From contig NC_079490.1 of NCBI RefSeq assembly GCF_020520425.1, forward strand, positions 40,060,723 to 40,124,722: 64,000 nt of DNA, given 5' to 3'. Source of the DNA: Spinacia oleracea. Lineage: Eukaryota; Streptophyta; Magnoliopsida; Caryophyllales; Amaranthaceae. The notes under the pieces are model-generated. The model did not search any database. It saw only the letters and a program-made list of their open reading frames with translations, and had not been told where the DNA came from. Every line of letters begins with the position of its first letter. Position 1 is the stretch's first letter. Position numbers and translations under genes: made by a program. This document shows positions 56,306-64,000 of this stretch, piece after piece.

Positions 56306-57680
56306 TGTTAGGTTATGATACATATGACAAAACATAAATCATGCGGAAAACCTTAATGCCAGGAAACATATTATTTACACATAATCATTTAGCATAATTT
56401 AGGAGCATACACTTTGTAGCGTGCCCTCCCTAGCTGCGCCCGAACCGAACAAGAACAAGTCTTTAGGACTCCAAATGTCGTCCCTCCGTAGATAGTCCAC
56501 AGTACGTCCGGATCCGCCTCAAGATTGACCAACTAGAATCGCCCTTAAGGTGCTAGGAATTTTCGGCTATTGTTGTGCAAGTGTATGGCTGAATTTTCTT
56601 TCAAAAACTTACCCTTTGAATACTTCAATCGTCTCTGTAAATAATGACCCTAGGCACTTATTTATAGAGGTATGGAAAAGGAACTGGAATCCTATTAGGA
56701 TACTAATTAATTTAATTAGAATCCTGCTAGGACTCTATTAAATAAACTTTATCTAATAGGTTTAGGATTTAATCTTTTATCGAATCCCAATAGCTTTAGG
56801 ATTCGCACACGAGCATCGCACGAGCACCGTACACCCGCGCAGGCCTTGCGGCCCACGCTGAGCGCACAGCGCTCGGCCCATGCTGCTGTCCGCGCGCGCC
56901 CATGGCTTCGGCTGGGCCTGGCTTGCGCTGGGCCTGGTCGAGGCTTGGCGTGTGTTGGTGATGCGTGTGGCTTGCTGGGCGATGGCCTGGCTTCGTGCTG
57001 GGCCTTCGTCTAGCGAGCCTCGTCCGACGCTAATTCGTACGATACGCTTCCGATTAAATTCCCGATTTCGGAATTCGTTTCCGATACGAACAATATTTAA
57101 TATTTCCGATTCCGGAATTAATTTCCGTTTCGAACAAATATTTAATATTTCCGTTTCCGGAATTATTTTCCGATTCCGATAATATTTCGGATTCTGACAA
57201 TATTTCCGTTTCCGGCAATATTTCCGATTCCGACAATATTTCCATTTCCGATAATATTTTCCGATACGTACCATGTTTCCGTTTCCGGCAACATCTACGA
57301 CTTGGATAATATTTATATTTCCGATACGATCCATATTTCCGTTTCCGGAAATATCATCGTTTCTGGAGTATTCATTTCTTGCTTGTGACGATCTCAACTC
57401 CCACTGAAACCAAGATCCGTCGATTCCGAATATCCATAGATAGAGTATTTAATGCCATTAAATACTTGATCCGTTTACGTACTATTTGTGTGACCCTACG
57501 GGTTCAGTCAAGAGTAAGCTGTGGATAATATCATTAATTCCACTTGAACTGAAGCGGCCTCTAGCTAGGCATTCAGCTCACTTGATCTCACTGAATTATT
57601 AACTTGTTAATTAATACTGAACCACATTTATTAGACTTAACATTGAATGCATACTTGGATCAAGGGCATTATTTCCTTCA
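56306..57680 (-). repeat. solo copia LTR with 5-bp target duplication
   Basis: TGTTAGGTTATG at the left, ATTTCCTTCA at the right, 1375 bp, flanked by GTGTC on both sides (56301-56305 and 57681-57685). It interrupts the old pol remnant, which resumes in register on the other side. The internal region has been lost by LTR-LTR recombination. TATA box at 56659-56666. It keeps the TTCCG array (about 57045-57370) and a shorter GC-rich block. Confidence 0.93.
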
Positions 57681-58650
57681 GTGTCATATACACCGTTTCT
57701 TTTAAAACGCCGTTTAAGAAAACGGTTTTGACATCCATTTGCCATATTTCATAATCGTAATATGTAGTGTTTCCTAACATTATCCGAATAGACTTGAGCA
57801 TTGCAACGGGTGAAAAGGTTTCATCGTAATCCACACCATGGACTTGCCTGTATCCTTTTGCAACCAATCTAGCTTTGAAAACTTGTAGTTTCCCATCCTT
57901 TTCCTTTTTTAACTTGAAAACCCATTTTCTTCTTACGGCTTGGTAGCCATCTGGAAAATCGACCAAATCCCAAACTTTATTTTCAAACATGGATTCTATT
58001 TCAGATTGCATGGCTTCTAGCCGTTTCTTGGAGCTAGGGCTCGTTATAGCTTGTTTGTAAGTCGCAAGCTCATCACTTTCCAACAATAGAGTTCATGGCC
58101 CTCATTCATAAAAATACCTACATATCTTTTTGGTTGAGACCTATACCTTTGCTATCTACGTGGGGTTACAATTCTAGTTGGTTCTTGATTCTCACTAGAT
58201 ACTTCTAAAGATCTCTGAGTTTCAACCTGAATATCATCTTAATCGTTCTCCAGAGTTTGTTGTTCGACTCGAAGTTCTTAGAGGTCTACTTTTCTCCAAC
58301 TTGTCATTTTGGAAATGTGTTGTCTTTCAAAAAAGATACCATCTCGAGTAACAAACACCTTGTTCTCATATGTATTGTAGAAGTAATTAATACCCATTTG
58401 TTTCATTGGGGTAGCCCACAATGATACATTTGTCAGATTTCAGTTAAAGTTTGTTAGAAATTAATCTTTTGACTTATACTTCACAACCCTAAATATTGAG
58501 AAAATACACTTTTGGAGGCTTTCCAAACCATAACTCATCTGGAGTCTTTTCGGCAGCTTTTGACGGAGCTCTATGTAGTGTTAGTGCAGCTGTGTTTAGC
58601 GCATGTCCCCAAAATTCTATTGGAAGTTCGGCCTTACCCATCACTGATCG
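57681..58650 (-). pseudogene. copia pol remnant, part 1 (integrase end to reverse transcriptase)
   Basis: Corresponds to about 4910-5870 of the intact element. KWVFKLKKEKDGKLQVFKAR and YDETFSPVAMLKSIRIML are readable in 57637-58086. ELPIEFWGHALNTAAL and EKTPDELWFGKPP lie at 58489-58683. Several stops and frameshifts separate them. It is cut off near 58650, where the gypsy-type LTR relative begins. Confidence 0.87.
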
Positions 58651-60759
58651 TAATCCATGGGTGGAAAGATGTCCGTGGTGCATGCATGACCGGTAGATAG
58701 GAAGATAGTAGTTTATATACCGCCAGAGAAACTAGGTCTTTCACTTTCATTTATCATGTTTTACGTATTTTTCTTAAGCCTTGGCTTTTATATTCAATTG
58801 AAATATCATAACTCATTTAGCTCATAAAACATCATTTTGATCCTGGGATCAATAAAATATCATTCTTTCATGGCATCACATAAATATCATTTCATGAGAA
58901 AACTCAATCAAATCATATTATAAAGAATAATTAAAACAAATCACAAGTCATTCCCACAATCCATAAAACATGTCAACACATTTAATTCATAAATTCAATC
59001 ATAACGTCATAATTTCATAAATCATATTTATAAGGGGATTGCGGGTACTAGCAATAGCCATTACCTCAACCGTAGTTTTTATACCTCCCGTTTGATGGTT
59101 CGTTCTTCCTGAGCTCCAAGTCCGATTTCTTTCAGAATATTAAATTATTGACTTAGTACTTAAAGCGATAAATAATCTAAAATCAATATTTTATAAATAA
59201 ATTTTATAAGTAATGAATTTATAATTAAGGGATTTTAATAAAAAGTATAATTTCAAAATTCAATGAAAACGTTATTATTAAACGAAATTTTAATCGAAGT
59301 ATACTTATATATTTCATAAATCGATTTACATAGAAATATTATATAAATTCGGTTTTTGCTAAATCAAGCTAGTAATTTATTTGATTAAAATCGATAATAA
59401 AACCTGAAAATATTAAATAATTTATTAGTTAATAATTATATCATAAAAGTTTATTAAAACATGAAAATCAATGATTTAGAAAATCTAAAATGACAATTTA
59501 GGTTCTAGCTTACCAAAAGCCCAAATGAAAGTGGCCCAAATAATTTGTGGGTTTTAAGGAGAATAAAAACCAAAACCAAAATTGATTTTGGTTTCTGGAA
59601 AGGATCAAGGCAGAGGGTGGAGTGAGACAAGGGAGCACGAAAAGGGAATGGAGAGGAGGAAGGGAGGCGGCGGTCTGGGTGGCTCGGTGGTTTGGCGCAG
59701 CGCCGGAGGCGAGGCGGCGATGGTGGTGGTTATTTGGTTGCGGCAGAACGACGAGAGAGAGGTAGAAAGGGGCGCGACTTGGACATAAACAGGGGAGTTT
59801 TATGGAGGTTTTTCGTTCGATTTTGGGGAGGAGAAAGGGCGGTGGCGAATGTCTGGGCGGCGCATCAGGGTTCCGCTGGTGTTGGTGATGGTAGAAGGTG
59901 GTGGGGCGTGGCGTTGGTGGTGCGACAGGCGAAAGGGAGGAGGGAGCAGGGGAGTGCGTGAGAGGGAAGAGCAGGGGAGGGGGAGAGTTGCGACGAAGGA
60001 GGAGGAGAGCGGGGACAGAGGGTGCGATGTTGGTCGACGGTGGTTGGAGGTGAGGTTGGGCAGTAGTGGTGGTGGAAGACGGTGGTGGTAGTGGTTGGTG
60101 CGGGTAACTGGGAAGGTGGTGTTTCGAATTACAGAGAAACAAAGGAAATTGAATTTGAATTTGGGTTTTGTTTTTGATATTGAAATTGAATTCTGAAATG
60201 TTTGAATTTGTAAATGAAAGAAGAAAAAGAAGAAAATTTGGAATTGGCTGTGCATGGGGACTGATTTTAGGGAAGAGGGGGAAGGAAATCTTCTTCCTGG
60301 TACACGTGAAGAACAAGAAAACAAGAGAAAATGAAATTTTGTTTTTGAGGGCATTTTGGTCATTTCACAAGATTAGGTCAAAATTTCTGAAAATTGGTTT
60401 CTACTTTAGGAATTGTTAGAAATAAAAATGTTTAATTAAAATCATGTTTTTAAATAATTCTTTATATAAAAATATCGTTAATGAAAAATAAATTTAGTTT
60501 CCGAGTAAAATAAGAACGTTCCGAAATTATTCAAAATCCGAAATAAATTACGAAATAATTAAGATTTAAAGAATAGCTTAAGCTCGTAAATTAAATTGTT
60601 AAAATTTGAAAGATAAATCGTGTAATCAATATTAAAAATTCAAGTGAATTAAAATTGCGTTAATTAAAATAAAGTTCGAAATTAGGATTTAAAATGATTT
60701 TAGCCAAATAAAAATAATTAAGCACACTTAATCGAGTTTTAAAAATTCGGGGTATTATA
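58651..60759 (-). repeat. gypsy-type LTR, left-truncated
   Basis: The right end CGGGGTATTATA matches CGGGGTATTACA of the young copies, with one change at the terminal dinucleotide. The middle again carries a G-rich stretch (59640-60120) whose opposite strand gives proline-rich frames. The left end is missing. Confidence 0.78.
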
Positions 60760-60772
60760 CTCTTACCCCCTT
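60760..60772 (-). other. polypurine tract of the gypsy relative
   Basis: AAGGGGGTAAGAG on the minus strand next to the LTR end, one base different from 13535-13547, followed by the same TCGAGGACAAAAC-type inner sequence. Confidence 0.75.
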
Positions 60773-62256
60773 AGAAAAAGTTTTGTCCTCGAAACTTGAA
60801 AATTGGAAAATCGAAAACATTCGGATAAAAGTATGATATTTTATTTTAAAACCAAGATCTCACAATTTCATTCCGATTCCGCTAATGTCTAGCCTTCATT
60901 CCGCCATCTTCTTTTATAACTCCGCTTCAACCCGAGACCTAGAATCGAAGAGTAAAGAAATCAAAAGGGGCAAAATTATATATTGATCCTTAATCGTCAT
61001 TAAGGTCAATTACATTCCGCCATCGTCTTTCGTATCTCCACTTTATTTCATAAAATAGGATCGAGGAGCAAAGAACATAAAAAGGGGCAAACTTGTTAAC
61101 ATAGACTAGGTTCCCGTTTTACTTTGTGAGATCATGTTTGAAAATAATTTTCCACCAAGTGTGGTAATTATAATTTGAAGACATATGTAATGAAAATAAA
61201 TATATATCTAGCAATTGCAATAATTTGTAAAAGTGATTTATTATAACAATCTCGTACTCTGAGCTCAGGAGAACTTCCATCGAAGACGACATCCATGTAT
61301 AACGATTAATTATCACAAATACAATCATGTCAGCATAAACAAAATCCATAAAGCATATCATAAAGACATAATTCATAAATTGAAAATTTCACCTTCAACA
61401 TAAGCAGAACATTCATATCATGATAATTTGACCTAACACACGAGCATGGCTGATTCACAACACGTTTACATACAACATCGTGATTCGTAGATTAATAATT
61501 ATATCATTCTTAGGCGACTATTTGAATATATTGCGTTTTCGTTTTGCTCTTGAGCTTCTTTGCTGCAGGAATCTTGTCGTTGTCTTTCTTTATTCGATAC
61601 GTTTTGATTTCGATCTCCGATCTTTTCTTCTACGTTGAGTAACTTTTTTTTTTTTTTTTAACTATATTCGTTGCAGGGGTTCGAGTCCAATCACGTGACT
61701 AGGAATACTCGTTAGACATATGACTTCGTTACTTATCCTTAATACATTAAGTCAGTAAATCTCGTACTTTGCGGATAACGCTAAGCCATCAAGTGTGCCT
61801 TTATTAGAAACAATCTAGCTCATAGAAAACTCAGTTCAGACTACCTGGTCCTATAGACATGTCATTTTGTCGATTCTCTATTCTCAACTCCATTGCATTC
61901 CTCAATCATTCATAATTCTTTTCGAATTTTGCAACATTCATTGATACCATCAACCTGATAGACAGACTAATTCTCGGTAAATTACCTCGGTAAGATCCTC
62001 AAAGCTTTACGCCAACTCGGTTTCATGTTTCTACCATGAATCATAGATAACATCTTTGTAATTTTCTAGTTCAACTTCCTTTATGGAGATTATCAAGCAT
62101 CCTTTTACATGAATACACAAAAATAATCCCTATCAAAGATGCGGAAAGGTAAACCAAGAATACCATCAACCTAACTGGCAGACTAATTCCTGATAACTTC
62201 TTTTGGTATAATCTTTCATGTGTAAATTCAATTTCATCTTTTCACCATAAATCATA

Positions 62257-62583
62257 CTCCCTCTGTCCCGGAATACTTGACCTGTTTTCCTTATCGGGCC
62301 GTTCCTTAATACTTGTCCTGTTTCTAAAAATGGAAATATTCTAACAATATTATATTATTTCTCACTCCTCCCCTATTAACCCACCTACCCCCTACTCCAT
62401 ACAAAAAATAATTAAAAATTCAACCCCTACTCTCCCCCAACCCCACCTCTTAACCCACCTCCACTAATTACATTAAAATAATACCCCACTATCAACTACT
62501 ACCTATTAAATTAAATAAGTCAATTCAAGTTTCTTAAACTTTGTGTCGGTCAAACCGGGTCGAGTATTCCGGGACGGAGGGAG
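62257..62583. mobile_element. Stowaway MITE inside gypsy relative
   Basis: CTCCCTCTGTCCCGGAATAC to ATTCCGGGACGGAGGGAG with TA on both sides; 327 bp. It is very close in sequence to the ARF intron copy at 31806-32133 and is absent from the homologous place in the first gypsy-type element. Confidence 0.9.
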
Positions 62584-63362
62584 TATTGGGTTCCGCATAA
62601 TATTCTCGCATAACTTTAAAATTGCTAGCTTAGCTTCCTTACACTTAGGTACTTACAACCATAGAAAAATCATTATAAAGGGAGCAGAATAGTAACTCAA
62701 AAATCAATTATACTCGCACGCTTTAAACCTTGAATAACCTTGATTTAATTGGTGACTCGCCACTTAAAACACAAACTTACTTTCTTTCGGTACCCTATCA
62801 TTAAACCTTATCGACAGACTAATTCTTGATAGCTTATTTTGGTAAAATCCTCAAGATCTTATTCATGGGTCAACTCAACTGGTTCTCTTATCATAACTCG
62901 TGTTGGGTTCATAACTTTTCTGTATAACTTCTTAGCTTCCTTACTCAATCATCTTCTAGATAATAGACTTTAGTACTTATAAACATCAAAATATTCATCG
63001 GAAAGGTAACCCAAGAATCACTTTTGTTCATAACTTTAACACTTTAAACTTCGAATAATCTTAACTTAATTAGTGATCAACCACTCATGAAATACAACCT
63101 TATGCTCGTTTGGTACTCCTAACGTTTATACTATCCTTAAAGATTTCATAACCATCAAAATTCCTCAAAACCATTCATATCCACAAAATCTTTGAGTTCG
63201 CATCGTGCTTAACTTAACTTCTTCCAAGGAAATGCTTAAACTTTGCCTAGTCTATCTAGGGTAGAAAAATCATAACATGACACGTGACGATAAACATAAA
63301 ATCAAGGGAAGTTCGACTTTAAAGCGAGAGAGAGCTAGATCAAAATAATATCAGCGTTGGCG

Positions 63363-63563
63363 TCATCTTTGTCCTTTATCATGTAATCTCTTACGTATGT
63401 TGATGGGCGTGATGGATTTAGCATTGTTGTTGCTTCGTTCATGATTGATCGAGGTTGATGTTCCGGTATTCGTTGGAGGTGGTTTAGGACAATCTTTTAA
63501 CGAAATGATCTTTTCCTCGACATCGATAACAAGTATTCGTTTTAGCACGATATTAAATTCCAT
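63363..63563 (-). pseudogene. gag zinc-knuckle remnant of the gypsy relative
   Basis: On the minus strand around 63487-63535, one frame carries the CX2CX4H part of a gag zinc knuckle and the next frame carries the final cysteine in DCPKPPP. A single extra A separates the two. The region is absent from the first gypsy-type element. It shows that this non-autonomous lineage comes from a coding gypsy element, probably a chromovirus. It is not functional. Confidence 0.6.
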
Positions 63564-64000
63564 TCGTTAGAGCATTACGAGAGTCTCGAGTAGTTGATCC
63601 ATATGATTGATCTAGTCTTCAAATTCCATCGAATCGGCTTGCGACCATAGATTGGTGGATTCGAGGGTGAATAGTGACGCAATTTCGTTTGCATTAGTGA
63701 CTTTCGTTTTTCGTGAATCTTTGACTAATTCAGTTGACATCGTACTTTCCGTTCCTAATCGTTACATTATCTCCTTGTGGTCTTCTATAGATTGGTCGTC
63801 ATAGGAATCATCATGGGAAACATCATTGTGGACGACGTCATCGTGAATTTGCGCTTTGTTGTGAGCTTCGTTCGTGGCATCGTTAGTAACCTCGATAGTC
63901 GATATCTCGCATAGCATATTCAATCAGGAAAACATAAACAACAGGAGAAATGAATCCCTTTTATCCCGTGCGTTCCTACGCTCACACTCATTTCATTTTA
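63564..64000 (-). other. internal region of gypsy relative, to window edge
   Basis: The last part (63840-64000) matches 15640-15780 of the first element. The segment 63564-63840 has no counterpart there and no recognisable domain apart from its position near gag. The primer-binding site is expected about 140 bp beyond the window. Confidence 0.55.

Larger units (their letters stand above)
58651..64000 (-). mobile_element. diverged relative of the gypsy-type element, partial
   Basis: Minus strand, collinear with 11600-15780 of the first gypsy-type element. It has an LTR part (58651-60759), polypurine tract, and an internal region to the window edge. The LTR lacks roughly 0.7 kb at its left end, with a junction in old copia pol at about 58650. 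The right LTR would lie beyond the window. Divergence from the first element is substantial, including indels, a Stowaway insertion and extra internal sequence. Confidence 0.8.

Overview
This is a nuclear window from a flowering plant. Host genes carry GT-AG introns, and LTR retrotransposons, Stowaway and Mutator-like MITEs, hAT elements, Helitrons and an RTE-type LINE fill the space between and inside them. Element style and AT-rich intergenic sequence make me think of a Caryophyllales/chenopod genome such as spinach or a relative; this is an impression, not a proof. Only four host genes are well supported, all between about 27 and 49 kb: an ARF6/ARF8-clade auxin response factor (+, 27474-40888, 14 coding exons, 815 aa, miR167 site), a ribosomal L1-domain nucleolar-type protein (-, 43719-44801), a thylakoid-lumen PsbQ-like protein (+, 45559-46234) and a microsomal glutathione S-transferase 3 of the MAPEG family (-, 46661-49018). 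The L1-domain and PsbQ-like genes are divergent and share a short promoter region; the PsbQ-like and MGST3 genes converge. Layout: 1-1450 is host sequence with microsatellites and a frameshifted ORF fragment. 1456-19917 is a young Ty1/copia element (Angela-like, minus strand) with an exact 5-bp target duplication GAAGA and an open gag-pol frame. Its right-hand 5' LTR has been invaded by a non-autonomous Ty3/gypsy-type element that now forms an unusual tandem LTR-internal-LTR-partial internal block (9386-18535). 19923-27000 is intergenic and holds several MITEs, including two members of one Mutator-like family with 9-10-bp target duplications. The ARF gene follows; its introns 6 and 10 are swollen by transposons, and intron 10 holds a three-level nest (MITE broken by a LINE, which is broken by two hAT elements). 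41-43.7 kb holds an unassigned last-exon candidate and a 57-bp minisatellite of 13 copies with no difference that I could see. 49-54 kb is another nest of elements (Helitron, long-TIR element, inner Helitron, hAT, Stowaway). 54-64 kb is old copia debris carrying a younger solo LTR (target duplication GTGTC) and then a diverged relative of the gypsy element that runs off the window and still carries a frameshifted gag zinc-knuckle. Nothing here looks like a bacterial-style system. The most distinctive items are the tandem gypsy block, the 13-copy in-frame minisatellite, the upstream ORFs plus miR167 site on the ARF gene, and the nested elements whose target duplications give an order of insertion.
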